From: JAAYJG01 sp964450305
GTDB lineage: Bacteria; Bacillota; Clostridia; DSM-8532
Assembly (NCBI GenBank): GCA_964450305.1
Contig: CAYVFB010000027.1
Coordinates: forward strand, 1 to 35,699
Length of the DNA stretch: 35,699 nt
Direction: 5' to 3'
The position numbers were made by a program, and so were the translations under genes. Positions 25,327-34,095 of the stretch are shown here, in pieces; positions within the stretch are counted from its first letter, which is position 1, and every line of letters starts with the position of its first letter. The notes under the pieces are model-generated. The model was not told the origin of the DNA. It saw only the letters and a list, made by a program, of their open reading frames with translations, and made no database searches.

Positions 25327-25355
25327 AGTGACAGGAACTCCTTCCTTTTGTCACT
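25327..25355 (+). terminator. possible weak terminator after the methyltransferase
   Basis: AGTGACA/TGTCACT with an inner GGAA/TTCC stem. Only CATTTTG follows, so termination would be weak. Its distal arm overlaps the -35 region proposed for glpK. Confidence 0.35.
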
Positions 25356-25376
25356 GCCATTTTGTCGCATCATAAT
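25348..25376 (+). promoter_or_regulatory. candidate sigma-A promoter of glpK
   Basis: TTGTCA (25348-25353) and CATAAT (25371-25376), both 5/6 matches, 17 bases apart. The leader to glpK would be about 100 bases. Confidence 0.5.
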
Positions 25377-25408
25377 ATATCAGCAGAACTCGTACTAAAA
25401 CACTTTGG

Positions 25409-25440
25409 CCAGACATATGTTACAATAGCTAAAGGTCTGG
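25409..25440 (+). other. leader hairpin upstream of glpK
   Basis: CCAGAC (25409-25414) and GTCTGG (25435-25440) form an inverted repeat in the proposed glpK leader, about 45 bases before the ATG. In Bacillus the glp leader carries a GlpP-dependent antitermination structure; whether this hairpin plays such a role is speculative because no clear T-tract follows. Confidence 0.3.
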
Positions 25441-25486
25441 GTGGATTTATTTATTGGTTCAGGAAAATTGACGGGGAGGGTTATCT

Positions 25487-26983
25487 ATGGCCAAATACGT
25501 TATGGCACTGGATTCTGGCACAACAAGCAACCGCTGTATCCTTTTCAATGAGAAAGGTGATATGTGCAGTGTAGCGCAAAAGGAGTTTACACAGTATTTT
25601 CCCAAGCCAGGCTGGGTAGAGCACGATGCAAATGAAATATGGTCATCCCAACTTGGGGTTGCCGTTGAAGCAATGCAGAGAATCGGCGCATCAGCAGGTG
25701 ATATCGCTGCAATCGGTATTACGAACCAACGCGAAACGACCGTTGTATGGGACAAAGAGACAGGTGAACCGGTATATCATGCAATAGTATGGCAATGCAG
25801 AAGAACTTCCGGGTATTGCGATTCATTAAAGGAAAAGGGATTGGTCGATACCATCCGACAAAAAACAGGCCTGGTCATTGATGCATACTTCTCAGGGACA
25901 AAAGTGAAATGGATTCTTGACAATGTAGAAGGTGCAAGGGAAAAGGCTGAAGCCGGAAAATTACTCTTTGGAACAGTGGAAACATGGTTAATCTGGAAGC
26001 TGACAAAGGGAAAGGTTCACGTAACAGATTACTCCAATGCGTCCAGAACGATGCTGTTTAATATACTTGATTTGGATTGGGATGAAGATATTCTCGCAGA
26101 GCTGAATATTCCTAAATCAATGCTGCCCGAAGCCATGCCCTCCAGCTGTGTTTATGGCGAAACGGATCCTTCCTGGTTTGGCGGAGCAATACCCATTGGC
26201 GGTGCTGCCGGTGATCAGCAGGCTGCATTGTTTGGCCAGACCTGCTATAGCCCGGGTGAAGCTAAAAATACATATGGTACCGGTTGCTTTATGCTGATGA
26301 ACACCGGCGAAACCCCTGTTTTCTCCAAAAACGGGTTGGTTACAACCATAGCCTGGGGACTGGACGGAAAAGTGAATTACGCTCTGGAAGGTTCCATTTT
26401 TGTTGCCGGTGCAGCAATACAGTGGCTTCGCGATGAAATAAAGCTGATTGATTCATCACCGGATTCAGAATACATGGCGAATAAAGTTCCTGATACAAAT
26501 GGATGTTATGTGGTTCCAGCGTTTGTAGGCCTTGGTGCACCACATTGGGACCAATATGCCAGAGGAACTATTGTAGGGTTAACCAGAGGATGCAATAAAT
26601 ACCATGTAATTCGGGCAACCCTGGAGTCACTGGCATATCAAGCCTATGACGTGCTGAAGGCAATGGAGGAAGATTCCGGGATTACACTGAGCAGCTTGAA
26701 GGTGGATGGTGGAGCGTGCGCGAATAATTTCCTGATGCAGTTCCAGTCAGACATCATTGGTGCACCGGTACTGAGGCCGCAATGTGTGGAAACGACAGCC
26801 ATGGGTGCGGCATATCTTGCTGGTCTGGCAGTAGGCTATTGGGGAACAAAGGAAGATGTCGTAAAAAATTGGTCCATATCCAGAACGTTTGAACCCGCTA
26901 TGGATAAGGAAGATAGAGACCAAAGAATAAAAGGCTGGAGAAAAGCAGTGAAATGTTCCTTTGGATGGGCAAAAGAAGACTAA
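25487..26983 (+). CDS. glpK: glycerol kinase
   Basis: Phosphorylates glycerol to sn-glycerol 3-phosphate with ATP, trapping it in the cell. The 498-residue length is standard. The FGGY-family features are clear: the N-terminal phosphate loop ALDSGTTSNRCILFN (about 4-18), GITNQRETTVVWDKETG, the substrate region WQCRRTSGYCD, TYGTGCFMLMNTG, and the ATP-binding GGACANNFLMQFQSDI of the C-terminal half. GGGAGGG is six bases before the ATG. It is followed after 72 bases by glpF and then by glycerol-3-phosphate oxidation genes, forming a catabolic locus. Confidence 0.97.
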   Translation: MAKYVMALDSGTTSNRCILFNEKGDMCSVAQKEFTQYFPKPGWVEHDANEIWSSQLGVAVEAMQRIGASAGDIAAIGITNQRETTVVWDKETGEPVYHAIVWQCRRTSGYCDSLKEKGLVDTIRQKTGLVIDAYFSGTKVKWILDNVEGAREKAEAGKLLFGTVETWLIWKLTKGKVHVTDYSNASRTMLFNILDLDWDEDILAELNIPKSMLPEAMPSSCVYGETDPSWFGGAIPIGGAAGDQQAALFGQTCYSPGEAKNTYGTGCFMLMNTGETPVFSKNGLVTTIAWGLDGKVNYALEGSIFVAGAAIQWLRDEIKLIDSSPDSEYMANKVPDTNGCYVVPAFVGLGAPHWDQYARGTIVGLTRGCNKYHVIRATLESLAYQAYDVLKAMEEDSGITLSSLKVDGGACANNFLMQFQSDIIGAPVLRPQCVETTAMGAAYLAGLAVGYWGTKEDVVKNWSISRTFEPAMDKEDRDQRIKGWRKAVKCSFGWAKED

Positions 26984-27055
26984 CATAAAGGTTTTTTAAA
27001 GCAAAAACCGGTTACTATTTGTGCCGCCGGGGGTCGCGGCAGGATGGAGGTTAGT

Positions 27056-27766
27056 ATGTTAATATTTTTATCAGAGTTGATAGGAACTGCATTGCTCATT
27101 TTACTTGGCGACGGAGTTGTGGCGAACGTAACTTTAAATAAGTCAGGCATGAAGGGCGGCGGCTCGGTGCAAATTACATTTGCATGGGGCCTGGCTGTTC
27201 TGCTGCCGGCGTTTATCTTTGGTGCTTCATCAGGAGCGCATTTTAACCCTGCACTGACATTGGCTTTGGCAGCAGGCGGTGCTGTTGCCTGGTCACAGGT
27301 GCCGATTTATATTCTTGGGCAGATGGGCGGTGCCTTTTTGGGCGCATGCCTTGTTTATCTTCTTTTCAGAGAGCAGTTTAGTGCAACGGAAGACACGAAA
27401 ACAAAGCTTGGCGTATTTTCAACAGGCCCGAGTATTCCCAATACAGGGCTGAACCTGTTGAGTGAAATTATCGGTACTTTCGTATTGGTATTTGCCATCC
27501 TGGGTGTGGGTAACGTTGTGAATTGTGCACCCGGTGTTGAGAAGTTTCTTGTATTCGGCATCATCGTATCCGTTGGTATGTCCCTGGGTGGTTTAACCGG
27601 TTACGCCATTAATCCGGCACGTGATCTGGGTCCCCGTATCGCTCATGCACTCCTTCCGATCAAAGCGAAGGGCAGCTCGAACTGGGGTTATTCCTGGGTC
27701 CCCGTAGTCGGTCCGATTATTGGTGGTCTGCTGGCTCAACTGTTATTTACCATTATCCCATGGTAA
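27056..27766 (+). CDS. glpF: glycerol uptake facilitator (aquaglyceroporin)
   Basis: A 236-residue channel of the MIP family letting glycerol diffuse across the membrane. Six transmembrane segments and the two pore half-helices are visible, with both Asn-Pro-Ala motifs (HFNPALTLA near 64-72 and AINPARDLGPR near 184-194). The Asp after the second motif (NPARD) is typical of glycerol-conducting members. The start at 27056 has GGAGG five bases upstream; an in-frame ATG 12 bases earlier overlaps that site. A GC-rich hairpin (GCCGC/GCGGC, 27023-27040) is in the glpK-glpF spacer. Confidence 0.95.
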   Translation: MLIFLSELIGTALLILLGDGVVANVTLNKSGMKGGGSVQITFAWGLAVLLPAFIFGASSGAHFNPALTLALAAGGAVAWSQVPIYILGQMGGAFLGACLVYLLFREQFSATEDTKTKLGVFSTGPSIPNTGLNLLSEIIGTFVLVFAILGVGNVVNCAPGVEKFLVFGIIVSVGMSLGGLTGYAINPARDLGPRIAHALLPIKAKGSSNWGYSWVPVVGPIIGGLLAQLLFTIIPW

Positions 27767-27854
27767 TTTACTGTGTTTTTCAGGTTCTCGTGTGTTAAAC
27801 CAGGGGTTCATAGGGGTATCAACCAACCTTATTAAAAAAGTTCATTGATTCATG

Positions 27855-28083
27855 CGCATGGCGATTTGTAAATTACTCATCGGTGAAACACAAATTGCCA
27901 TGCGTAAACTTTCAAAAGGGTACCTTAGNNNNNNNNNNNNNNNNNNNNNNNNNNNNNNNNNNNNNNNNNNNNNNNNNNNNNNNNNNNNNNNNNNNNNNNN
28001 NNNNNNNNNNNNNNNNNNNNNNNNNNNNTACTCATCGGTGAAACACAAATTGCCATGCGTAAACTTTCAAAAGGGTACCTTAG
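27855..28083. repeat. 55-bp direct repeat with inverted-repeat arms flanking an assembly gap
   Basis: An identical 55-base sequence occurs at 27874-27928 and 28029-28083, on both sides of the N run. The first copy is part of a 15-base inverted repeat with one mismatch (27855-27869 and 27890-27904, CGCATGGC...GCCATGCG). The element looks like a tandem or dispersed intergenic repeat that the assembler could not resolve. The open frames that run through it and the N are artefacts. Confidence 0.75.
27929..28028. other. assembly gap (100 N)
   Basis: Exactly 100 undetermined bases, the usual placeholder for a gap of unknown length. It lies between glpF and the GlpA-like gene, so unseen repeat copies or genes could be missing here, and continuity of the glycerol operon is not proven. 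Confidence 0.95.
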
Positions 28084-28130
28084 CAGATATTGCACGGCGT
28101 CACCATAAAAGAGGATAGAAGGTAGATTGC

Positions 28131-29582
28131 ATGTATGATTGTGTAATTATTGGAGCAGGTGTTACCGGTTGTTCGATAGCCAGGGCACTGTCAAAATTCA
28201 ATGTGAATGCCTGTGTATTAGAAAAGGAAGAAGATGTTTGCTTCGGGACATCAAAGGCAAACAGCGCCATCCTCCACGCAGGTTTCGACGCTGCCCGCGG
28301 TTCGCTGATGGCCAAAATGAATGTTATGGGAAACAGGCTGATGGACCAGTTGGCAAAAGACCTGGATATACCCTTCCGCAGAAATGGTTCCCTTGTTGTC
28401 TGCCTCAGTGAGGAGGACAGGCCAAAACTGCTGGCGTTGTACAAAAGGGGAGTGGACAATGGCGTTGAAGGCCACCGGATATTAACAAGGGAAGAAACCC
28501 TGGAAATGGAGCCGAATCTTTCCGAGAATATCGTTGGCGCATTATACGCACCAACAGGAGGAATTGTCTGCCCGTTTCAGATGACCATAGCCATGGCGGA
28601 AAACGCCTGTGAAAATGGTGTGCAATTCTTTTTTGATACAAAGGTATTCAATATTGTGAAAAGTCCGGAAAGCTTTCGAATAGAAACAAACCGGGGGGAT
28701 TTCAAAACGAAATGCGTGGTCAATGCCGCCGGAGTTTATGCGGATGAAATTCATAACATGGTCAGTGAGAAAAAAATGAAGATCATGCCACGAAGAGGGG
28801 ATTACATCATCCTGGACAAAAATACAGGCTCTCTTGTGGACAAGACGATCTTTACCGTACCGGGAAAATTGGGAAAGGGTGTTCTTGTTTCGCCAACCAT
28901 TCATGGCAATCTCATTGTTGGACCAACGGCGATCGACATCGAGGATAAGGATGCTACCGCCACAACAAAAGACGGAATAGATGAGGTTATATCAAAGGCG
29001 AGTCTGATTGTAAAAGCCCTCCCCACTCGGCAGGTCATTGCCTCCTTTGCCGGTCTGCGGGCTCATGAAGCAGGTCATGAGTTTATCCTCGGTGAAGCGG
29101 AGGATGCCAGCGGGTTTATTGATGCTGCAGGAATCGAGTCTCCCGGGCTGTCAAGCGCTCCGGCCATAGGTCAGGTGGTAGCGGCATTGATCAGGGAAAA
29201 GATGGGCCTGGAGATAAACAACAGCTTCAATCCCATCCGGAAAGGTATTGTGGATCCCAAAAAACTGTCCATGGAAGAGAGGAATAAATTGATTTGGGGA
29301 AACCCGGCTTATGGCACGGTCATCTGCAGATGTGAGTCCGTCACCGAAGGTGAGATCATAGAAAGTATCCATCGCCCGCTTGGGGCGAAGTCACTTGATG
29401 GTGTCAAGAGAAGAACCAGGGCCGGCACAGGACGATGCCAGGCCGGCTTTTGCTCGCCAAAGGTGATGGAAATTCTGGCAAGGGAACGAAATATACCATT
29501 ATTAGAAGTGACCAAATCCGGAGGAGCCTCTCAAATCGTTTCCCATCGGACAAAAGAAGGTAAAGAGGGTGGAGTGAATTGA
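28131..29582 (+). CDS. GlpA-like FAD-dependent glycerol-3-phosphate dehydrogenase with [2Fe-2S] domain
   Basis: A 483-residue flavoprotein of the DAO/GlpA family. The FAD-binding motif VIIGAGVTGCSIARAL is at 5-20, ANSAILHAGFDA is the usual substrate-proximal segment, and VNAAGVYADEIH and ASFAGLRAHEAG are conserved further on. A C-terminal BFD-like [2Fe-2S] domain is marked by Cys399, Cys401, Cys436 and Cys441 (CRCESVT...GRCQAGFC). It most likely oxidises glycerol 3-phosphate to dihydroxyacetone phosphate, passing electrons to the next two gene products. GAAGG precedes the ATG by eight bases. It ends in an overlap (TTGA) with the next gene. Confidence 0.88.
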   Translation: MYDCVIIGAGVTGCSIARALSKFNVNACVLEKEEDVCFGTSKANSAILHAGFDAARGSLMAKMNVMGNRLMDQLAKDLDIPFRRNGSLVVCLSEEDRPKLLALYKRGVDNGVEGHRILTREETLEMEPNLSENIVGALYAPTGGIVCPFQMTIAMAENACENGVQFFFDTKVFNIVKSPESFRIETNRGDFKTKCVVNAAGVYADEIHNMVSEKKMKIMPRRGDYIILDKNTGSLVDKTIFTVPGKLGKGVLVSPTIHGNLIVGPTAIDIEDKDATATTKDGIDEVISKASLIVKALPTRQVIASFAGLRAHEAGHEFILGEAEDASGFIDAAGIESPGLSSAPAIGQVVAALIREKMGLEINNSFNPIRKGIVDPKKLSMEERNKLIWGNPAYGTVICRCESVTEGEIIESIHRPLGAKSLDGVKRRTRAGTGRCQAGFCSPKVMEILARERNIPLLEVTKSGGASQIVSHRTKEGKEGGVN

Positions 29583-30856
29583 ACAGCTATGATGTTGTTG
29601 TTATCGGGGGAGGCCCTGCAGGCCTTGCAGCAGCGGTATCTGCCAGAGAATGCGGTGCTCTGGGGGTTCTTATCCTGGAAAGGGACAGGGAGCTTGGAGG
29701 GATATTGAATCAATGCATTCATAATGGCTTTGGGCTGCATATCTTCAAGGAGGAGCTGACCGGGCCCGAATATGCAAAACGCTATATTCACAAAGTGAAT
29801 GAATTGCAGATAGAATCCAAATTGAGCACGATGGTTCTGGAGATCAACAGGGATAAAGTCATCACGGCCACAAACCGGCAGGACGGAGCCTTTCAAATTC
29901 AGGCCAAAGCCATTGTGTTGGCAATGGGTTGCCGGGAAAGACCCAGGGGCGCGCTGAATATCCCTGGTTACCGGCCTGCGGGGATTTTTACCGCCGGGAC
30001 GGCGCAGCGCCTTGTCAATATGGAAAACTACATGCCTGGAAAAGAAGTTGTCATTCTGGGCTCCGGGGATATCGGTCTGATCATGGCCCGGCGAATGACA
30101 TTGGAAGGCGCAAAGGTCAAGGTGGTTGCAGAGCTGTTGCCATACTCCGGCGGGCTGAAAAGGAATGTGGTGCAGTGTTTGAATGATTACAACATTCCGC
30201 TGAAATTAGGCCATACGGTAACAGATATTCATGGCAGGGAGAGAATAACGGGGGTCACGATTGCAAAAGTGGATTGTACGGGAAAGCCAATTCAGGGCAC
30301 GGAGGAACATTACTCCTGCGATACCTTGCTGTTATCGGTCGGGCTCATTCCGGAAAATGAATTATCCCGGGCACTGGGGGTTGAAATTAATCCCGTGACC
30401 AATGGACCGGTTGTGGATGAGCAGTTGGAAACCTCGGTCAGCGGTGTGTTTGCCTGCGGAAATGTGCTGCATGTGCATGATCTGGTTGACTATGTCTCCG
30501 AGGAGGCCGCTGCGGCTGGAAGAAATGCCGCAAAGTATGCATTTAATCTGACGAAGCAAATACAGAAAACTTCAGGTACACCTGTCCTTGCGGGAAGCGG
30601 GGTTCGCTACACAGTGCCGTCCACGATTAACGTTCACCGGATGGATGAAAGCATCACCGTTCGTTTCCGGGTTACTGATATTTTCAGGGACAGCTTTATC
30701 AATGTTCTGTTGGATGATAAACAGATTATGCATAGAAAACGCAGAATTATGGTCCCCAGTGAAATGGAGGAAGTGAAGCTGGAAAAGTCAAAATTGTCAG
30801 CATTCCGGGATTTGAAATCGATTACCATTCAGGTCCAAAAGGAGGGAGATGAATGA
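29579..30856 (+). CDS. FAD-dependent oxidoreductase, partner of the GlpA-like protein
   Basis: A 425-residue pyridine-nucleotide-disulphide-reductase-type flavoprotein. The FAD motif VVVIGGGPAGLAAAV is at 5-19, a second Rossmann motif VVILGSGDIGLIMARR is near 155-170, and GVFACGNVLHVHDLVDYVSEE is the FAD-capping end. The segment ELGGILNQCIHNGFGLHIF is characteristic of this subfamily, which is regularly encoded between GlpA-like and DUF1667 genes in Clostridia. It probably relays electrons from glycerol 3-phosphate oxidation, with NAD(P) or a quinone-like acceptor unresolved. The start is TTG at 29579 preceded by GGTGGAG; the first four bases overlap the previous gene. Confidence 0.88.
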   Translation: MNSYDVVVIGGGPAGLAAAVSARECGALGVLILERDRELGGILNQCIHNGFGLHIFKEELTGPEYAKRYIHKVNELQIESKLSTMVLEINRDKVITATNRQDGAFQIQAKAIVLAMGCRERPRGALNIPGYRPAGIFTAGTAQRLVNMENYMPGKEVVILGSGDIGLIMARRMTLEGAKVKVVAELLPYSGGLKRNVVQCLNDYNIPLKLGHTVTDIHGRERITGVTIAKVDCTGKPIQGTEEHYSCDTLLLSVGLIPENELSRALGVEINPVTNGPVVDEQLETSVSGVFACGNVLHVHDLVDYVSEEAAAAGRNAAKYAFNLTKQIQKTSGTPVLAGSGVRYTVPSTINVHRMDESITVRFRVTDIFRDSFINVLLDDKQIMHRKRRIMVPSEMEEVKLEKSKLSAFRDLKSITIQVQKEGDE

Positions 30857-31221
30857 TGGAACAGCTGGAAGTGATCTGCATTGAATGCCCTCTTGGCTGT
30901 ATGGTTCGTGTGGATATGGAAAACGGTACGGCACGGAATATATACGGGTATAGCTGCAAACGCGGAGAAGCTTATGCTTTAAAGGAAATCACCAGCCCTG
31001 TCAGGATGGTGACCTCCACGATAAAGGTAAAAAACGGCGAGAGGCCGCTGGTATCTGTCAAAACAAAAGGATCCATCCCCAAAAATAAGATATTTGAATG
31101 CATGGATGAAATCAACCGGGCAGAGGCCATTGCCCCTGTTTCTGCCGGTGATATCCTGATAGACAATGCAGCAGAAACAGGCATAGCGATCATTGCTACC
31201 AGGGACGTTGGTGCAGTATAA
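30853..31221 (+). CDS. DUF1667 iron-sulphur-like protein
   Basis: A 122-residue DUF1667 protein. Four N-terminal cysteines, Cys9, Cys12, Cys16 and Cys35 (CIECPLGCMV then YSCKRGEAYA), resemble the [4Fe-4S] site at the start of molybdopterin oxidoreductases, so an electron-transfer role is likely. The remainder is beta-rich with no other domain. It overlaps the FAD oxidoreductase by four bases (ATGA) and completes the three-gene glycerol-3-phosphate oxidation set, comparable in gene number to GlpABC. Confidence 0.88.
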   Translation: MMEQLEVICIECPLGCMVRVDMENGTARNIYGYSCKRGEAYALKEITSPVRMVTSTIKVKNGERPLVSVKTKGSIPKNKIFECMDEINRAEAIAPVSAGDILIDNAAETGIAIIATRDVGAV

Positions 31222-31259
31222 GATGACGGAGGGTCTGATAACAAGGCATGATCGAACTG

Positions 31260-31286
31260 GACTAACCAACTGGTTGTCATTTTTTC
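31260..31286 (+). terminator. terminator of the glycerol operon
   Basis: Stem GAC-AACC/GGTT-GTC with one bulged T and an AACT loop, followed by ATTTTTTCTC on the plus strand. It overlaps the stop codon of the convergent DUF4832 gene. Confidence 0.65.
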
Positions 31287-32668
31287 TCATATGCGCCTAA
31301 TATGGTAATCCTGTCGTCCCGGGTATTCTCCATGGCAAAAGCGATACCGGGCTTTTCAGTTAATGGGTCGATAATTGCGATGCCTATCTGATAATCGCCT
31401 TTGCGCAAACTTGATAAGTCCATATCCGTTTTGGTGGTTACTGTGATTTCAGGTATTACATCTTTGATATCCAACTCTATCTTTTGCTTTATAACTGTAT
31501 TTCCTTCATTGCTGATTACATAAAGGAAGACATCCCAGGAATAATAAAAGGGAGCAATTCCATCATTCACCCAATCAAGAGATACTTCCAGATGATCCTT
31601 GAATAGCCTGGATTTTGTGAAGATCGCCTTCTCAATTCTAAACCGATAGCCGATGGTTTTCAGGATTTCCTGACTACCCTCGAGGCATTCGGCACAATCA
31701 TCCATTTCCACCGGTGATTTGGGGCCTATAAAAGTCGTATGAGAACGTTTGAGAAGGTCTGCCGTGATGGACAGCTGATCCACCAGCATCTCCCGAAAGG
31801 ACAAATTGCCGGTCAGTTCTCCGCCAACAGGTGCCGTTTTCCATCCATCCGGCATACTACGCAAAGCGCCCATTCCCTCAGACGCCTGTTCATACTCCCC
31901 CCCGTGTTCTATCCAATCCAGCCATTCTTCGGTGCTCTCGGGGTCACTCGTCATATCATTATAAAGCCCCAGACCCTTCTGTACTGCAATAGCGAACGGA
32001 CGGCGCATCAGCAAATGGGTATTGGGAAAGGATTTCATATAATGCAGAACGTATTGCTCCCGAATAGGTGCTCCCGGAATGCGCCTGATGTCTTCCGGAT
32101 ATTTAACATGCCATTCTCCCCAATGACCGATACTCCCCAGTTCAACAAAGCAAAAGAAGTCGTCTTTTCCATATCGTTCTCCAAGGGCTTTCAGTGCCAT
32201 TTCATGCCTTGAAATAAGAACTGAGTTGGAATAATCGGGAGAAAACCCTTTGCCATACGATGTATCGTACCAATCTCCCCTTCCTCCAATCATTTCATAC
32301 AGCCAATCCGGAATATCCATATGCTCCTCATCCCCGGGCACGTCGCAGACAAATCGAAACACGACCCGTTTCCCCTCACTGCGCCATTTATGAAGGTTAA
32401 CCCTTTTTTCAAAGCTCTCAAAGTCAAATGTACCGGGTTTTGGCTCCCATTCCCGCCAAGTCAAATCCGCATAAACCAAAGAATAATTTTTATCGATGCC
32501 TTCATCGTCAAAATAAGCCCATGGGGCATAACCTGTCATCGGATTGAAAAGAACGTCATCCGTAATTTCAGGATAAACAATCTTCTTTTCACTGGAAAAC
32601 ACACAGACGCAAAATAGGAAGCTGGAAACAACCAACAATATGATCATCATCCATTTCCTTCTAACCAT
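31277..32668 (-). CDS. DUF4832 secreted/anchored glycosidase-like protein
   Basis: A 463-residue protein. Residues 6-25 are a signal peptide or anchor. The following region, about 35-330, has the DUF4832-type pattern of a TIM-barrel glycoside-hydrolase-like fold: FNPMTGYAPWA, YADLTWREWEPKPGTFDF, RVVFRFVCDVPG, and VELGSIGHWGEWH, where Glu residues could be catalytic. A beta-sandwich-like C-terminal domain covers about 340-463 (LEVSLDWVNDGIAPFYYSWD). No activity can be assigned from sequence. The start at 32668 is favoured because GGTGAG lies four bases upstream. It overlaps the DUF4956 stop by eight bases, so it is the last gene of a coupled four-gene cluster. Confidence 0.8.
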   Translation of the reverse strand: MVRRKWMMIILLVVSSFLFCVCVFSSEKKIVYPEITDDVLFNPMTGYAPWAYFDDEGIDKNYSLVYADLTWREWEPKPGTFDFESFEKRVNLHKWRSEGKRVVFRFVCDVPGDEEHMDIPDWLYEMIGGRGDWYDTSYGKGFSPDYSNSVLISRHEMALKALGERYGKDDFFCFVELGSIGHWGEWHVKYPEDIRRIPGAPIREQYVLHYMKSFPNTHLLMRRPFAIAVQKGLGLYNDMTSDPESTEEWLDWIEHGGEYEQASEGMGALRSMPDGWKTAPVGGELTGNLSFREMLVDQLSITADLLKRSHTTFIGPKSPVEMDDCAECLEGSQEILKTIGYRFRIEKAIFTKSRLFKDHLEVSLDWVNDGIAPFYYSWDVFLYVISNEGNTVIKQKIELDIKDVIPEITVTTKTDMDLSSLRKGDYQIGIAIIDPLTEKPGIAFAMENTRDDRITILGAYEKK

Positions 32669-33368
32669 TGAACTCACCGTTATATTGTATGACTGTCAGA
32701 TCATTCACCCGTTCCAAATTGCGGATATGCTCTGCGAATGCGAAATTATTGTTTCTGACCAATACTTCAATTGCCATTTCCGAGGTTTCACCCCGCATGG
32801 TTTTCGATTTGATCTGATACTTTGTTTTATGAATAATCCGCTTGATTTCATCACTGATATCATCCCCCATGTAATGAACGATCATAATGTAAACGTCCTG
32901 GCCGGAATTTTTCCGGTTTAAAAGAAACAATACGCCGACGATTACCAAAGCACTGACCACCGTTAACATATAGCTTTTTGCACCAATTGCTATGCCGGAT
33001 GATATGGACCAGAACAGGAACAAAAGATCCATGGGCTCCTTGATAGCCGTACGATAACGTACAATGGAAAGTGCGCCTACCATTCCCAGGGACAGCACTA
33101 CATTTGTACTGATTGCGAGTGTAATCATACAGGTGATGACGCAAAGACCCGTCAGCGTGATCGCGAAGGATTGGCTGTAAACAACACCGCGGAAGGATTT
33201 TTTATAGACTGCATAAATAAACAGTCCCATTAATAGTGCAATCAGCATTGAAATGACAAGCGTCATGATAAGATTCATGGAGTTGGAGTTATCCACCAAT
33301 ACATTATCCAGAAATGATTTTTTGATTATATCCTTTACACTTAAAGCTTGATCATTGTTCATTTTCAT
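32661..33368 (-). CDS. DUF4956 membrane protein
   Basis: A 235-residue membrane protein with about four transmembrane segments (about 31-54, 65-86, 89-102 and 112-150) and a cytosolic C-terminal domain (about 155-235) with an ACT-like alpha/beta look. The strongly conserved DUF4956 signature GALSIVRYRTAIKEPMDL lies just after the third hydrophobic stretch. DUF4956 genes are repeatedly found beside VTC-type polyphosphate polymerases and CotH kinases, as here, which suggests a membrane partner or conduit; no function is established to my knowledge. The start could be the ATG at 33368 or six bases later. Confidence 0.88.
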   Translation of the reverse strand: MKMNNDQALSVKDIIKKSFLDNVLVDNSNSMNLIMTLVISMLIALLMGLFIYAVYKKSFRGVVYSQSFAITLTGLCVITCMITLAISTNVVLSLGMVGALSIVRYRTAIKEPMDLLFLFWSISSGIAIGAKSYMLTVVSALVIVGVLFLLNRKNSGQDVYIMIVHYMGDDISDEIKRIIHKTKYQIKSKTMRGETSEMAIEVLVRNNNFAFAEHIRNLERVNDLTVIQYNGEFNG

Positions 33369-33377
33369 CTCTCTTCG

Positions 33378-34094
33378 TCATAGAATACCGTATAAATGAA
33401 TTCTTTTATCGCAGCACAGAATATATTTTGAAACCGATGTATACTCTGAAGTACCCGTGGGTAACGCTTTCTTGATCATTTTGGGTAAAAACCCGGAGAA
33501 CTTGACCTCCATGACCAGACAACCCGGTGCCATTGTTTCCACAGTAGGAAGCTTTTTATCGAATATGTCAAAGCTTGTATTACCGGCACGTATACATCTG
33601 TCAAAGGTGATCCGGATATCTCCCGGGTTAAAAACAAAGGGTTCGCGTTCATAGTCCACAATAACCTGAGGACGCAGAACTTTTGCGACACATTCATAGT
33701 AAAACTCACGGAGCAGTGGCCGGCTGTTATCCCGCAAAAACGCATACCGGCCTTCCAGGATTGAATATACTTCATTTTTCGTTAAAGCAGCTTTATCCTT
33801 CGCGGTATAGCTGTTATGTTTGAGTTTTCGCTCCAGGTTAATCACCGTATCGCTGTCATTATAAATCCGGATTCTGTATTTATAGCGCTTTTGTGTACCC
33901 ATTAGTTTGGTTTCATAGGCACTGTTCCAGTAATCATCGAAATACAAGCTTCTTATTTTGTATTCTCCGTTGGCTCCCACATTTCGATCCCGCTGCATTA
34001 ATCCGGCAAAACGGTATTTTAACAGATCTCTGTCAGAATACCGAATAAAATATTTCAGCTCCTGCCGCATGTTTAATTCATCCATATGCTTCAC
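33378..34094 (-). CDS. VTC-domain polyphosphate polymerase
   Basis: A 238-residue stand-alone VTC domain, the catalytic fold of the yeast Vtc4 polyphosphate polymerase, which makes polyphosphate from ATP inside a basic tunnel barrel. Tunnel residues are recognisable: R-x-E-x-KY at the start (RQELKYFI), Arg74/Arg76 in YKYRIRIYN, Lys90 in LERKLK, Arg161 in RITFDR, Glu196/Lys198 in MEVKF, and Lys223 in SKYIL. No SPX or membrane domain is attached; the adjacent DUF4956 protein may supply the membrane part. The start is GTG at 34094 with AGAGGTG seven bases upstream, inside the end of cotH. Only one base separates the two genes. Confidence 0.92.
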   Translation of the reverse strand: MKHMDELNMRQELKYFIRYSDRDLLKYRFAGLMQRDRNVGANGEYKIRSLYFDDYWNSAYETKLMGTQKRYKYRIRIYNDSDTVINLERKLKHNSYTAKDKAALTKNEVYSILEGRYAFLRDNSRPLLREFYYECVAKVLRPQVIVDYEREPFVFNPGDIRITFDRCIRAGNTSFDIFDKKLPTVETMAPGCLVMEVKFSGFLPKMIKKALPTGTSEYTSVSKYILCCDKRIHLYGIL

Positions 34095-34095
34095 T

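Noticed and set aside
27852..28118. open frames running through the N run on both strands
   Set aside because: They are created by the undetermined bases and by the near-palindromic repeat; no real protein is supported.
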